A stretch of 64,000 nucleotides of DNA from Gammaproteobacteria bacterium (GTDB lineage: Bacteria > Pseudomonadota > Gammaproteobacteria > JACKNK01), in contig JACKNJ010000002.1 in the NCBI GenBank assembly GCA_024234895.1, positions 253,001-317,000 on the forward strand. The letters run 5' to 3'. A model generated the notes under the pieces. That model was not told the origin of the DNA. It saw nothing but the letters and a program-made list of their open reading frames with translations, and ran no database searches. A program made the translations under genes and the position numbers. Shown in pieces: positions 24,945 to 37,015 of this stretch (positions within the stretch are counted from its first letter, which is position 1; each line of letters begins with the position of its first letter).

Positions 24945-25501
24945 GCGGCCTCTCCCGCGATGCGCTCACGCGCCAGAAACAGCGCGGCGATGCTGCGCGC
25001 CTCGGTGAAATCGTCCCGGGCAAGCAGACCGTGGATATCCGCGAGCGGCCAGCGGACGACCTCGATCGCTTCCGGCTCGTCGCCTTCGCGACTGGCGGGA
25101 TACAGGTCGCGTGCCAGCACGATGTGGGTCACATGGGTGATGTAGCCGGGCGCGAGGCTCAGCCCGCCCAGGTAATCGAGCCGGCGTGCGCCGAAGCCGA
25201 CCTCTTCCATCAACTCACGCTCGGCGGCGTCGATCTCCGGCTCGTCGGCCTCGATGCGGCCCTTCGGAAAACCGAGCTCGTAGCGTTCGGTGCCGACCGC
25301 GTATTCGCGCACCAGGAAGACATGGTCCGGGTCCGGCATCGCCACCACCAGCACGCCGCCACGCGCGGAACCGACGATGCGCTCGTAATGCGTCTCCACG
25401 CCATTGGCGAAGCGCAGGCCGATGGACTCGACCCGGAACAGGCGGCTGCGGGCGAGGGTCTCGACACTGAGGATGGTCGGTTTCACGGGATGCGCGGACA
25501 T
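24941..25501 (-). CDS. nudE: ADP compounds hydrolase NudE
   Basis: The 186-residue protein contains a perfect Nudix box: G in GRIEAD, E, seven residues, then RELMEEVGF. NudE cleaves ADP-ribose, NADH and related ADP compounds in the cytoplasm. It diverges from a yrfG-type nucleotidase gene, the same arrangement as nudE and yrfG in E. coli, which strengthens both calls. Confidence 0.94.
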   Translation of the reverse strand: MSAHPVKPTILSVETLARSRLFRVESIGLRFANGVETHYERIVGSARGGVLVVAMPDPDHVFLVREYAVGTERYELGFPKGRIEADEPEIDAAERELMEEVGFGARRLDYLGGLSLAPGYITHVTHIVLARDLYPASREGDEPEAIEVVRWPLADIHGLLARDDFTEARSIAALFLARERIAGEAA

Positions 25502-25566
25502 TTCGGGAATTTACCCCAGAGATATCGGCTTCCGGTATCCGGACGTGCTGACCATAATCACGGCCC

Positions 25567-26229
25567 ATGAACGCATTGCCCTGGCACGACATCCGCAGCG
25601 TCTTCCTCGACATGGACGGCACGCTGCTCGATCTCCACTTCGACAACCAGTTCTGGCTCCACCATGTGCCGCGCCGTTACGCCGAAACCTACGGGCTGGA
25701 GCTGGACCAGGCGCATGCGGAATTGCGCGCCCGCTACAAGCAGGTCGAGGGCACGCTGAGCTGGTACAGCATCGATTACTGGACGCGTGAACTCGGCCTC
25801 GACATCCTCGAGTTGAAGCGCGAGATCAAGCACCTGATCCAGATGCTGCCGGCGGTGCCGGAGTTCCTCGACGCGGTGCGCGCCTCCGGCCGCCGCGCGG
25901 TACTGGTCACCAACGCGCACCCGGGCAGCATCGCCCTGAAGATGGAGCGCACCAGCCTCGGCGAGCACCTCGACGACATCATCTGCTCGCATACCTACGG
26001 CGTGGCCAAGGAAGACCCGATCTTCTGGGAACGCATGCGCGTCGATGAGCCCTTCGATCCGCGCCACGCGCTGTTCTTCGACGACAGTCTGCCCGTGCTG
26101 CGAACCGCGAAGCACTACGGACTGCACGTGATGGCTCTGCGTCGGCCCGACACCCGCCAGGACGCCCGCGACATCGATGAGTTCCCCGCCATCCTCAGCT
26201 TCGCGGAGCTGCTGCCGCTGCCATGCTGA
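25567..26229 (+). CDS. yrfG: GMP/IMP nucleotidase, YrfG-type HAD hydrolase
   Basis: The 220-residue protein has HAD motif I VFLDMDGTLLDLHFDNQFW, where the FDNQFW extension is characteristic of YrfG, motif II VTNAHPGS, Lys in YGVAKEDPIFW and motif IV LFFDDSLPVLRTA. It dephosphorylates purine mononucleotides. It is divergent from nudE and overlaps the next gene by seven bases. Confidence 0.92.
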   Translation: MNALPWHDIRSVFLDMDGTLLDLHFDNQFWLHHVPRRYAETYGLELDQAHAELRARYKQVEGTLSWYSIDYWTRELGLDILELKREIKHLIQMLPAVPEFLDAVRASGRRAVLVTNAHPGSIALKMERTSLGEHLDDIICSHTYGVAKEDPIFWERMRVDEPFDPRHALFFDDSLPVLRTAKHYGLHVMALRRPDTRQDARDIDEFPAILSFAELLPLPC

Positions 26230-26684
26230 AACGCCTGGCCGACCTGTTCAACGCCTTTGCCGCCACGCAATCGGCGGCTGACCTTGATCGCGAGATCCAG
26301 ATCGCGACCGCCGTGCTGATGCTCGAAGTCGCGCGCGCCGACAGCAGCATCGACGCACCCGAACTGGCGGCGATCAGTGCCGTGCTGCAGGAAGATTTCG
26401 ACCTCGACGGCGACGAGGCCAAAATCCTCCTGGCGCAAGCCCAGGACACCACCGAATCCGCCGTATCCAGCTATCCGTTCACACGCAGGCTGATCAACAA
26501 TCTCAGCGTCGACCAGCGCGCGCTGGTCATCGAACGGCTATGGCGCGTGGCGCTCTCCGACCGACGTCTGGACAAGTTCGAGGAAGGCACGATCCGCAAG
26601 CTCGCGGACCTGTTGTACGTGCCACACACTGCCTTCATCCGCGCGAAACACGACGCCACGCTGGCCATCGACGGACGCGATTGA
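26223..26684 (+). CDS. TerB-family (tellurite resistance protein B-like) protein
   Basis: The 153-residue helical protein has the TerB pattern: ATAVLMLEVARADSSIDAPELAAISAVLQEDFDLDGDEAKILL, followed by a second half RALVIERLWRVALSDRRLDKFEEGTIRKLADLL. The acidic loops are possible metal sites. TerB-like proteins are cytoplasmic and often accompany stress functions; no other ter genes are here. It overlaps the nucleotidase end and is probably cotranscribed. Confidence 0.88.
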   Translation: MLKRLADLFNAFAATQSAADLDREIQIATAVLMLEVARADSSIDAPELAAISAVLQEDFDLDGDEAKILLAQAQDTTESAVSSYPFTRRLINNLSVDQRALVIERLWRVALSDRRLDKFEEGTIRKLADLLYVPHTAFIRAKHDATLAIDGRD

Positions 26685-26687
26685 GGC

Positions 26688-27029
26688 CTACCGCGCAAGC
26701 ATGTCCCGCAAGGGCTTGAGCGGCTGAATCTTCATCGCGAGCCGGGCCGGTTTGGCCGAGATCGTGATGGTGGCGCCGGTGACCGGATTCACACCACGGC
26801 GAGCGCGGGTGCCGGAGCGCTCCACCACATGCACCTTGGCCAGACCGGGCACCGCAAAGCGACCGCAGGCCTCCGGGCCGACCAGATGGGCCTCGGCAAG
26901 TCGATGCAGGCTTTCGAACACCGCCTGGACCTGCTGGCGCGTGAGCCCGGTGTCGCGGGCGATCAAAGCGTAGGTCTCGGCTTTTGTGGGCGGGTGTTTC
27001 TTGTTGCTGTTGTTGTCATTGGCAATCAT
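26688..27029 (-). CDS. HU-family DNA-binding protein
   Basis: From the ATG at 27029, with AAGGAT upstream, the 113-residue protein begins MIANDNNSNKKHPPTKAETYALIARDTGL. The HU fold shows in the dimerisation helices (QQVQAVFESLHRLAEAHL) and in the DNA-binding arm RSGTRARRGVNPVTGATITISAKPARLAMKI with the conserved RxGxNPxTG core. It is an extended HU relative with a basic N-terminal tail rather than canonical HupA or HupB. Upstream in-frame starts add an unsupported extension. Confidence 0.85.
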   Translation of the reverse strand: MIANDNNSNKKHPPTKAETYALIARDTGLTRQQVQAVFESLHRLAEAHLVGPEACGRFAVPGLAKVHVVERSGTRARRGVNPVTGATITISAKPARLAMKIQPLKPLRDMLAR

Positions 27030-27189
27030 GGCCGAATCCTTGTTACTGATTGAACAAGACGCGTCGGTGCGCTCAGTCACCCGGGGCACGTCTGGACAAA
27101 GCATCAACAAGATTCAGGCCATGTCTCTCAAACCATTGGCACCAATGGCTTTTTTCTCCTTCCCGGAAATCGGCCTGTCCAGGAAACGC

Positions 27190-27219
27190 GACGCCCGTCT
27201 GAAATCACAGACGGGCGTC
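27190..27219 (-). terminator. Hairpin downstream of the DUF4426 gene
   Basis: GACGCCCGTCTG pairs perfectly with CAGACGGGCGTC over a six-base loop. On the minus strand it is followed only by GCGTTTCC, a poor T-run, so it could be a weak terminator or a transcript-stabilising end. Confidence 0.6.
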
Positions 27220-27277
27220 GGTAAACACCCCATCCACGCGACCACCGGGCTCCGGTGGGCCGTGCCGGGTTACAGGG

Positions 27278-27736
27278 TCAGAAATCGGTGAAGAAGCGCT
27301 GGCGGAACTTGACCACGCGCGGCGCGCTCTCGCCGTCCGGCGTGGCGTCAACGGTGAAATCCAGCGTCTCGCCATCGGCGATACGAACCTCGCCGATGTA
27401 ATAAATCGCGGCGCCCTCGCGGACTTCCTTGATATCAATGTCCTTGACCTGATCCGTGAGGTTCTTGGCGGACGCGGTCACCGTGGCCCGCACCGGACTA
27501 CCGGCCGTGCCCATGACCTTCTTGAGCACGGTGATGTTCAACATCGCGCGGTTCTTGGAACGGACGATCCGATAATTCTTGGCGACCGCAGGGTCCAGGA
27601 AGCTGGTCGGAAGTGCGTTGAAATGCACCACGTAGTCACCGAAGTCCTGGAACTGTTCCGCCTGGGCCGTCACCGGCAACAACCAGGGCAGCGCCAGAAA
27701 CAATATGGCCAGCAGCGGGTTCTTATGATTTTTCAT
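27278..27736 (-). CDS. DUF4426 domain-containing secreted protein
   Basis: The 152-residue product has a signal peptide (LLAILFLALPWLLPVTAQA) and the DUF4426 pattern EQFQDFGDYVVHFNALPTSFLDPAVAKNYRIVRSKNRAMLNITVLKK ... KFRQRFFTDF. Function is unknown; the family is typically encoded near proC, yggT and yggS in gammaproteobacteria, and here it lies about 3 kb from proC-yggT-yggU, which supports the call. Confidence 0.88.
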   Translation of the reverse strand: MKNHKNPLLAILFLALPWLLPVTAQAEQFQDFGDYVVHFNALPTSFLDPAVAKNYRIVRSKNRAMLNITVLKKVMGTAGSPVRATVTASAKNLTDQVKDIDIKEVREGAAIYYIGEVRIADGETLDFTVDATPDGESAPRVVKFRQRFFTDF

Positions 27737-27890
27737 CGGGATTGCGTTCCTCTGGTGATGGACTCGGGGAACGGTGGCGCGCGACTCGGGCGGCCACCGG
27801 CACTCGGGTGGAACCAGTATGGATCACGATTTCCGGACTTGCAGGACACCCTGCCGGGAAAGATCAGACCGCTGTCGTCACCGCACCGCG

Positions 27891-29903
27891 TCAGGCCTGA
27901 TTCTGGCCACTCGCTCCCTGACCAGCCGTCTGCGCCGGGGTCACATTCATCGGCGCGGAGGGGCGTTCGCTGGAATGTACGACCTCGAACGGCACGTTCA
28001 GGTCCAGCAATTCGCGCATGCGGCGCAGGCTCATGACCTGCGTCTGGCCCTCGGTCACCGAACCGCGCAGTTCTTCCAGGCGATGACGCACATTGCTGCG
28101 CGTGTGACCCAGTTTCTTGAAGGTGTCGACGCGCTGCGCGAGCACGGCACGCTGTCGGCGCAGCTCGGAGGCGATCGGTTCAAGGCGGTAATCGTCCCAG
28201 GCCTCGACCTCCTGACGCATGCGTTCGATCACATGGCGCATCTCGGCCACCAGGGTGTCGAAGAAGCGCTTCACGACCAGGGACTGTTCGGTCATCGCCG
28301 CGCGTGCGCTCTTGCGGTAGGTCTCGCCGCGATCCGACAGCCGCAGCAACTCACTGCAACGTCCGCGCACGTCCATCTCGGGCGCCGCCAGCTTCGGCAG
28401 GATCGGTTGCTTGTGCAGTTGCTGATAGGCCTTGGCGAGATTGCTGTTGGCGTGCGACACCGCGTCCTCGACACGGTGCATCAAGGCGCGCAGATCGGCC
28501 AGACATTGCCCCATGCCGCGCACCAGACCCGGCGTGGTCCAGCGACCGCTGAGGTCACCGCGCGTCATGTCCAGCACGTGATCGAGGGATTGCAGGTCGA
28601 GCAGATCGAGCAGCGCGCGCATGTCCACGCCCAGGGCGACCTTGGCCTGCTGATATGCCTGGAGCGCCGAGAGGTATTCCGCCCGGTCGGCCTCGATGCG
28701 TTTATGCAGTTGCTGGAGCACGCCCGAATTACGCTCGCCAGCCTGGCGCAGTTCCGCGAGCTGAGCGGCGTCATCACGCAGACGGTGTTCGACCACCTCG
28801 CGCGAGTTGTCGATCATCTGCCCGATATCGCGACGCAGCGACTCCCGCAGGATGCGCTGCCGGTCACGCAGAATCTCGTCGGACAGGTAATCCTCGAGCG
28901 CGCCGAGGCGTGCGTCGCGCAACAGCGCGAAATCCCGTTTGACCTTGCCGAGCAAGGCCTTCTGCGCGGACACCGGGAACACATGATCGACAGGGATGCC
29001 GAGCACCTCGGAAACGTCCCTCCGCTGACGCTCGATCACCGACTCGACCTGGCCACGATCACGCAATTCGTCCCACAAGGTGTCGATCTTGTTCAGCGCC
29101 ACCGCGAGCGCCTTGCCGTGACCTTCACGGCCCGGCAGCACATGTTCCTTCCACATCTCCAGGTCGCTGCGCGTGACGCCGGTATCGGCGGCCAGCACGA
29201 ACAGCACCACCTGGGCGGCGGCCAGCGTATGCAGGGTGAGTTCCGGTTCGCTGCCGAGCGCGTTGAGTCCGGGCGTATCGAGCAGGTTCAAACCCTGCTT
29301 CAACAAGGGGTGCGGATAACTGATCAGCGCGTGGCGCCAGAACGGAATCTCGACCAGCGTGTTCGGCGCGTTGACGCGCACGTCGGCGTAGAAGCCGAGT
29401 TTCTGCGCCTCCGCCAGCGGCAGACGCTTGGTGCGCACCACCTCGGACAGGCTCGTGAGCATCTGCTCCGGATCGGCCGGATCGAGCGGGAATTGCGTCC
29501 AGGCGGCCCGGTCCTGCTTGAGCGCGCGCAGCGGGGCATCGGTGGCACGGGTCTCGATCGGCAGCAGGCGCAGGTAGGCGGTCTGCTCGACATCGTCGTA
29601 GAACAGCTCGGTCGGGCATTTGGTGGTGCTGCCGGCATCCGAGGGCAGCAGGCGACGACCGTGCTCGGCGAAGAAGATCGCGTTGATCAGTTCGGTCTTG
29701 CCGCGCGAGAACTCGGCGACGAAGGCGATGGTCAGCTTGTCGGCGCGCAACGTGTCGATGGCGTCACGCAGGCGGCGATCGGTATCGGCGTTGCCCAGGC
29801 CATGCTCTTCGAGCCAGACCTGATAGCCCTCGACGGTGCGCGTCAGCGCCGTCTTCCAGCGATGGTAGGCGCCGAGACGGTGTTGCAGTTGCTGGTCATC
29901 CAT
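27891..29903 (-). CDS. Dynamin-like GTPase
   Basis: From the ATG at 29903 the 670-residue protein has a dynamin-type G domain: G1 VAEFSRGKTELINAIF (near residue 65), switch region SDAGSTTKCPTELFY, G3 LLDTPGLNAL, G4 ALNKIDTLWD. The rest is mostly coiled-coil (residues 330-640), ending in a short Ala/Pro/Gln tail. The first Gly of the P-loop is Ala, a common variation in this group. Bacterial dynamin-like proteins remodel or protect membranes; the role here is unknown. It sits alone between DUF4426 and yggU. Confidence 0.87.
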   Translation of the reverse strand: MDDQQLQHRLGAYHRWKTALTRTVEGYQVWLEEHGLGNADTDRRLRDAIDTLRADKLTIAFVAEFSRGKTELINAIFFAEHGRRLLPSDAGSTTKCPTELFYDDVEQTAYLRLLPIETRATDAPLRALKQDRAAWTQFPLDPADPEQMLTSLSEVVRTKRLPLAEAQKLGFYADVRVNAPNTLVEIPFWRHALISYPHPLLKQGLNLLDTPGLNALGSEPELTLHTLAAAQVVLFVLAADTGVTRSDLEMWKEHVLPGREGHGKALAVALNKIDTLWDELRDRGQVESVIERQRRDVSEVLGIPVDHVFPVSAQKALLGKVKRDFALLRDARLGALEDYLSDEILRDRQRILRESLRRDIGQMIDNSREVVEHRLRDDAAQLAELRQAGERNSGVLQQLHKRIEADRAEYLSALQAYQQAKVALGVDMRALLDLLDLQSLDHVLDMTRGDLSGRWTTPGLVRGMGQCLADLRALMHRVEDAVSHANSNLAKAYQQLHKQPILPKLAAPEMDVRGRCSELLRLSDRGETYRKSARAAMTEQSLVVKRFFDTLVAEMRHVIERMRQEVEAWDDYRLEPIASELRRQRAVLAQRVDTFKKLGHTRSNVRHRLEELRGSVTEGQTQVMSLRRMRELLDLNVPFEVVHSSERPSAPMNVTPAQTAGQGASGQNQA

Positions 29904-29972
29904 AACGAACCCGACAAGACCTGTTAGAAAACAGCAGGTTATGTGCATCGCACAAAAACCGTCAAGGAATTG

Positions 29973-30263
29973 TTACAGCAATTCGCGGATGTCGTCGGGA
30001 ATCCGGTTCGGCGCGTGGATGCGGAAGCGCTTGTCGCGGCCCTTCTCACCCTGCTCCAGAGTCACGTCGCGCCTGGGCACCCCGCAAGCCTTGGCGAGGA
30101 AACCGATCAGATGTTCATTGGCCTTGCCGTCGACCGGTGGCGCGGTGATGCGCAGCTTCAGGCGGTCGCCGTGCACACCGGCGAAAGCATCCTGGGCGGC
30201 GCGCGGCTGGACGTGCAGTTCGAGCACGAGGTCGTCGCCATCGCGGCGACAGGGTCCGCTCAC
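29973..30263 (-). CDS. yggU: DUF167/YggU family protein
   Basis: The 96-residue protein has the family core LELHVQPRAAQDAFAGVHGDRLKLRITAPPVDGKANEHLIGFLAKACGVPRRDVTLEQGEKGRDKRFRI. YggU is a small cytoplasmic protein of uncertain function. It overlaps the yggT stop by four bases and belongs to the proC-yggT-yggU operon. Confidence 0.94.
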   Translation of the reverse strand: MSGPCRRDGDDLVLELHVQPRAAQDAFAGVHGDRLKLRITAPPVDGKANEHLIGFLAKACGVPRRDVTLEQGEKGRDKRFRIHAPNRIPDDIRELL

Positions 30264-30826
30264 ATCAGCAGCCGTTGCAGCGGCGGCAACAGGATCATCT
30301 CGAGCAGCTTGAGCCCGATCACCACCAGGATCGGCGACAGGTCCAGCCCGGAAATCGGCGGCAGCAGGCGGCGCGCCGGGTTCAGCAAGGGCGCGGTCAA
30401 TTGATGCAGCAGAATCGTCCCGGGGTTGTGCTGCCCCGGCTGCACCCAGCTGAGGATGGCCTGCAGGATGATCGCCCAGAAGAAGATGTTGACCGCCACC
30501 TGCAACAGTTCGACGACGGCCAGGCCGAGCAGGAACAGCGGCGTCGGCGTCGCGCCGCGCAACACCACCACCAGCGCGAACACCAGCATCTGCAACAGCA
30601 GCATCAGCACGATCGAGGCGACATCGATGCCGCCGAAACCGGGAATCACGCGACGCAGCGGCACCAGCAGCGGGCTGGTGATCTTGACCAGAAACTGCGA
30701 GATCGGGTTGTAGAAATCCGCGCGCACAAGCTGGAACAGGAAGCGCAGCATCACCGCCGCGATGTAGAGCCCGCCGAGGGTGGTGACGAGGAACTCGACC
30801 GGGCTGGTGTAGTAATCGTTGCCCAT
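30260..30826 (-). CDS. yggT: YggT family membrane protein
   Basis: The 188-residue protein is an internal duplication of the YggT unit: two copies of a hydrophobic pair followed by NPISQFLVKITSPLLVPLRRVIPGFGGID and NPGTILLHQLTAPLLNPARRLLPPISGLD. It is an inner-membrane protein linked to osmotic or cell-division functions in other bacteria. The ATG at 30826 overlaps the proC stop by one base (TGATG). Confidence 0.93.
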   Translation of the reverse strand: MGNDYYTSPVEFLVTTLGGLYIAAVMLRFLFQLVRADFYNPISQFLVKITSPLLVPLRRVIPGFGGIDVASIVLMLLLQMLVFALVVVLRGATPTPLFLLGLAVVELLQVAVNIFFWAIILQAILSWVQPGQHNPGTILLHQLTAPLLNPARRLLPPISGLDLSPILVVIGLKLLEMILLPPLQRLLM

Positions 30827-31671
30827 CACTGGCGCCCCAGCATGTCGGCGAGTTCCTGCGAACGATTGCGCGCGGCGGTCAGGGCGCGCTCGAACAGGGC
30901 GCGCAGACCGGCGTCCTCGAACACCCCGAGGGCGCGCTCCGTGGTGCCGCCCGGCGAGGTCACGCGCTGACGCAGCGTGGCCGGCGTCTCACTGCTCTCC
31001 AGCGCCATCTTGGCGGCGCCGAACGCCGTCTGTAAGGCGAGCAGTCGCGATGTCTCGGCGCTGAGCCCCAGTTCGACACCGGCCTCCTCCATCGCCTCGA
31101 TGACCAGGAAGATGTACGCCGGCCCACTGCCCGAGAGGGCCGTGACCGCATCCATCTGCGCCTCGTCGGCGACCCACAGGGTCAGGCCGACGGCGCGCAT
31201 GATCGACTCGGCGATCGCGCGCCGCGTCTCGCTCAGGCCCTTCGGCGCGAACAGCGCCGTCGCGCCGCTCTGCACCAGCGCGGGGGTGTTCGGCATCGCC
31301 CGCACCACGTCGATGTCGCCACCCAGCCAGGTGGCGATATCCGGCTGGCGCACGCCGGCGGCGATCGACACCACCAACGGCTTCCGGCTCTGCACGGTGT
31401 TGACGAGGCGCTGACAGGCCGCATGCAGGACCTGCGGCTTGACCGCGAGCACCAGCACGTCGGCGACGGAAGCCACCTTGTCGTTGTCCTCGCTGGTATG
31501 CACCGGGAACTTCGAATTCAGGGATTCGAGCTGCTTGGCGTCGTGGTCGGCGACCCAGATTCGGTCGGCCTTCCAGCCGTTCGCGATCAGGCCGCCGATC
31601 AGGCTGCGCGCCATGTTGCCGCCGCCGATGAAGGCGATGGTCTGATTGGCATGAGGGAGCATGTGGGTCAT
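30826..31671 (-). CDS. proC: Pyrroline-5-carboxylate reductase ProC
   Basis: The 281-residue enzyme begins with the Rossmann motif TIAFIGGGNMARSLIGGLIANGW and has VLAVKPQVL, VRAMPNTPALVQSGATALF and the C-terminal dimer motif LSGSGPAYIFLVIEAMEEAGVELGLS ... RVTSPGGTTERAL. It makes proline from pyrroline-5-carboxylate using NAD(P)H. GAGG precedes the ATG. YggS, often upstream, is missing; the upstream neighbour is a DUF302 gene behind a terminator. Confidence 0.97.
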   Translation of the reverse strand: MTHMLPHANQTIAFIGGGNMARSLIGGLIANGWKADRIWVADHDAKQLESLNSKFPVHTSEDNDKVASVADVLVLAVKPQVLHAACQRLVNTVQSRKPLVVSIAAGVRQPDIATWLGGDIDVVRAMPNTPALVQSGATALFAPKGLSETRRAIAESIMRAVGLTLWVADEAQMDAVTALSGSGPAYIFLVIEAMEEAGVELGLSAETSRLLALQTAFGAAKMALESSETPATLRQRVTSPGGTTERALGVFEDAGLRALFERALTAARNRSQELADMLGRQ

Positions 31672-31705
31672 CAGCCTGACCTCGTTATCGAACTGACAGT
31701 GGGAA

Positions 31706-31736
31706 TGAAAAAGCCCCAGGCGGAGGCGAGGGGCTT
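31706..31736 (-). terminator. Terminator of the DUF302 gene
   Basis: AAGCCCC pairs with GGGGCTT and the minus-strand transcript continues TTTTT. It sits 49 bases after the DUF302 stop and separates it from proC. Confidence 0.85.
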
Positions 31737-31784
31737 GTCACGAGCGAATGATCGGGGCGGATCGGAGAAACGCAAGGTTTCGGA

Positions 31785-32273
31785 TCAGAAGCCGCCACTG
31801 ACCGCCGCTTCCGCGACTTCATGGTACATGGCCTCGACCTCTTCCATGATCGCCCGCGCCGCGTCACTGGCCTCGCCGAGATAGGGCTTGCGATAGGCCG
31901 CGTAGACCTTGTCCGGCTGACCATCGAGCGTGTACAGGGAGATCGCGAACGGGCAGAACACCAGGCTGGTCGGCTGCGCCTCGATCATCTTGCGGGACAG
32001 CGACGCGCTGCACCAGGCGATGGTTTCGGCATGCTCGAACACGCGCTTGGCCGCGCCGATGTCAGCGCCGGTGCGGTCCAGCATCTCCGAGAGGTGCAGC
32101 TCGTCGCTGATCACCATACCGAGGTTGCCGACCGCGAATTTCAGGCCGCTTCTGGCCTCCTCGAAACTTACCTCGCCGCTGTAGACGACCATGTGACCGA
32201 GATCGACGGGCTCGTCGGCACGGACCGAAAAGGTCGCGAACAGGGCGAGCGTGGCGATGAACAATCGTTTCAT
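31785..32273 (-). CDS. DUF302 domain-containing secreted protein
   Basis: The 162-residue protein has a signal peptide cut near SVRADEP and the DUF302 features: a GLKFAVGNLGMVISDELHLSEML helix and the Cys-containing strand TSLVFCPFAISLYTLDG, with a second Cys at AWCSASL. The fold is of unknown function and often periplasmic. It lies 31 bases downstream of rho and may be read through from it, with its own terminator after. Confidence 0.85.
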   Translation of the reverse strand: MKRLFIATLALFATFSVRADEPVDLGHMVVYSGEVSFEEARSGLKFAVGNLGMVISDELHLSEMLDRTGADIGAAKRVFEHAETIAWCSASLSRKMIEAQPTSLVFCPFAISLYTLDGQPDKVYAAYRKPYLGEASDAARAIMEEVEAMYHEVAEAAVSGGF

Positions 32274-32304
32274 GGGGCTACTCCGAATCCCGGCGCGGCG
32301 GGCA

Positions 32305-33561
<1,257 letters not shown>

Positions 33562-33809
33562 TTGCGACGGAATGCCCGGAACCGGGACTTGGTGGTGAAC
33601 GGATTCAGATGAAGACGGGTGGCGCCGGTGGAGAACCGGGCAGGGACTCTGGAGGGTACAGAGCCGGCATCCCGGGCGGGATGCTCACAAGACGGGCCGA
33701 GTATAGACGGGGGTTATGGGGGCGTCCAGAAAGGCTGATGGCCGGCGTCCGCAACGAACAAGCCCCCGTAAGCGGAGACCTGCGGTTCGTCGGTGATCGC
33801 TCCGGCGGA

Positions 33810-34136
33810 TCAGAGGCTCTGATCGAGGAACGCGGTCAGCTGCGACTTGGACAGCGCGCCGACTCGGGTGGCCTCGACCTGGCCGTCCTTGAACAGCATC
33901 AGGGTCGGGATGCCGCGGATGCCGTACTTCGGCGGCGTCGACTGATTGTGGTCGATGTTCAGCTTCACCACCTTCACTTTGCCGGCGTACTCCCTCGCGA
34001 TGTCTTCCAGGATCGGCGCGATCATCTTGCAGGGGCCGCACCACTCCGCCCAGAAGTCGAGCAGCACCGGCACACTGGACTTCAGGACATCGGCGTCGAA
34101 ATCGGCATCGGAGGTTTGGGCGATCAGCTCACTCAT
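33810..34136 (-). CDS. trxA: Thioredoxin TrxA
   Basis: The 108-residue protein has the active site FWAEWCGPCKMIAPILEDIA, the cis-Pro loop GIRGIPTLMLFKDG and a normal length. It is the main cytoplasmic disulfide reductant. The ATG at 34136 gives the standard N-terminus MSELIAQTSD. The order trxA-rho, divergent from rhlB, matches E. coli. Confidence 0.98.
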   Translation of the reverse strand: MSELIAQTSDADFDADVLKSSVPVLLDFWAEWCGPCKMIAPILEDIAREYAGKVKVVKLNIDHNQSTPPKYGIRGIPTLMLFKDGQVEATRVGALSKSQLTAFLDQSL

Positions 34137-34377
34137 GGACTGAAACTCGGTTGCTGGAAGGTGGGGAAAACCGCGCCGCAGTACGTTGGCGGCGCCAAGG
34201 GGGCATGGTCGCGACGACTGGCGGGAAAACCGCGGGCGGCCCGGAGGATTCGCCGCATTTGAGCCCAAAGGGGGAGGCATTTCAAGCCTGCGCGGGACGG
34301 AAAGAACGCCCGGATCATACGGTAACGTCCGCAGCGGCTTCGTCCATCAGGCGCTTTCCGGTATCCTCCCGCGCCTT

Positions 34378-35710
<1,333 letters not shown>

Positions 35711-35724
<14 letters not shown>

Positions 35725-37015
35725 ACGCCTGCTCGGCGTCGCGTTGCTGCTCGGTCTGAGCGGCGGCGCGGCGCAGGCCGAACAGAAGGTGTTCGGCCCC
35801 AAGGACGACTGGTGCGCGGCGTTCAAGGAAGCCGCACCCGGGGACGAGATCCTGCTGCGCAAGGGCGTCTATCTGACCCCCTGCACGATCCGCGCGCGGG
35901 GCACGGCGGACAAGCCGATCACCCTGCGCTCCGAGAACCCGAGATCGGGCCACCGCGCGGTGATCGCTTACGGCGGCGACAAGGCAAACGTGCTGGACAT
36001 CCGCGAAAGCTCGCACCTGATCATCCAGGACCTGGACATCACCGCGCGCAGCAAGAATGCCGAAGGCATCAAGGTCTACGAGACCCACGACGTGACCATC
36101 CAGCGCTGCCGCCTGCATCGTCTGGCCGGCGTCTCGATCGCGGCCAACAGCGCCAACACCGAGCGTTTGACCATTCGCGGCAACGAATTCAAGAATCTGC
36201 GCGCGACCGCGATCTACGTGGGCTGCCATGACGGCAAGCAATGCATCGCGAAGGATGTGCTCATCGAGCACAACCTGATCAGCGGCGCGATGCCTCGTGA
36301 CGACCGCGTCGGCTATGGCATCCAGGTCAAGCTGAACTCGAACGCGGTCATCCGCGACAACAGCGTCTACGACACCAAGGGGCCGGGCATCATCGTCTAC
36401 GGCAACGACAACCCGGCAGGACCCGCTTCGCTGATCGAAGGCAATTACGTGCAGCGATCGGCCTGGGACGGCGGCATCGTCGCCGGCGGCGGCCCGGCGC
36501 TCATCCGCAACAACATCACCATCGACAACGGCCTGTCCGGCATCGTCGCGCAGGATTATCAGAGCCGCGGCTTTCAGCACGGCGTGAAGATCGTGCACAA
36601 CACGCTCGTCAACAATCTGCGCGGCGGCATCACGGTCGAGCGCTGGAGTTTCGACAAGGGCAACGTGATCGCCAACAACCTGATCGTCGGCACCCCGGAT
36701 CAACAGCCGATCAAGCCGACCCGGCCGGACGGCCTCGTGCGCGGCAACGCCGACTGTCCCAGCGCCAGCACCTGCCTGCTGGCCGCGACCGAGCCGCCGT
36801 TCGATTTCCGCCTGCAACCGACCAGCGAGTTGCGCGGCTCGGTCGAGATGGGCGAAGAGGATTGGTGGCCGAAGGACGATTTCCTGGGTCTGCCGCGGGA
36901 AGCGAAAACGTCCCCCGGCGCGTTCGGCAAACGCTATCCGGCGTCGCTCGACAACGCCCTGATCGGCGACCACGAAGCGCGCCCCGCGCGGGTCGGCGCC
37001 AACTTTCGCGAATGA
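35711..37015 (+). CDS. Secreted right-handed beta-helix protein
   Basis: From the ATG at 35711 the 434-residue product has a signal peptide (ALERLLGVALLLGLSGGAAQA) and then PbH1-type repeats: HLIIQDLDITARSKNAEGIKVYETHDVTIQRCRLHRLAG, ERLTIRGNEFKNL, DVLIEHNLISGAM, NAVIRDNSVYDTKGPGIIVYGN, ALIRNNITIDNGLSGIVAQ and VKIVHNTLVNNLRGGITVE. Such folds are typical of polysaccharide lyases and surface proteins; the substrate is unknown. It starts inside rhlB and its stop overlaps folA, so it is read in a rhlB-folA transcript. Confidence 0.85.

Noticed and set aside
27774..29927. Open frame of 717 codons antisense to the dynamin-like gene
   Set aside because: The minus-strand frame has clear GTPase motifs G1, G3 and G4; the opposite frame shows only low-complexity Gln/His/Arg-rich sequence.
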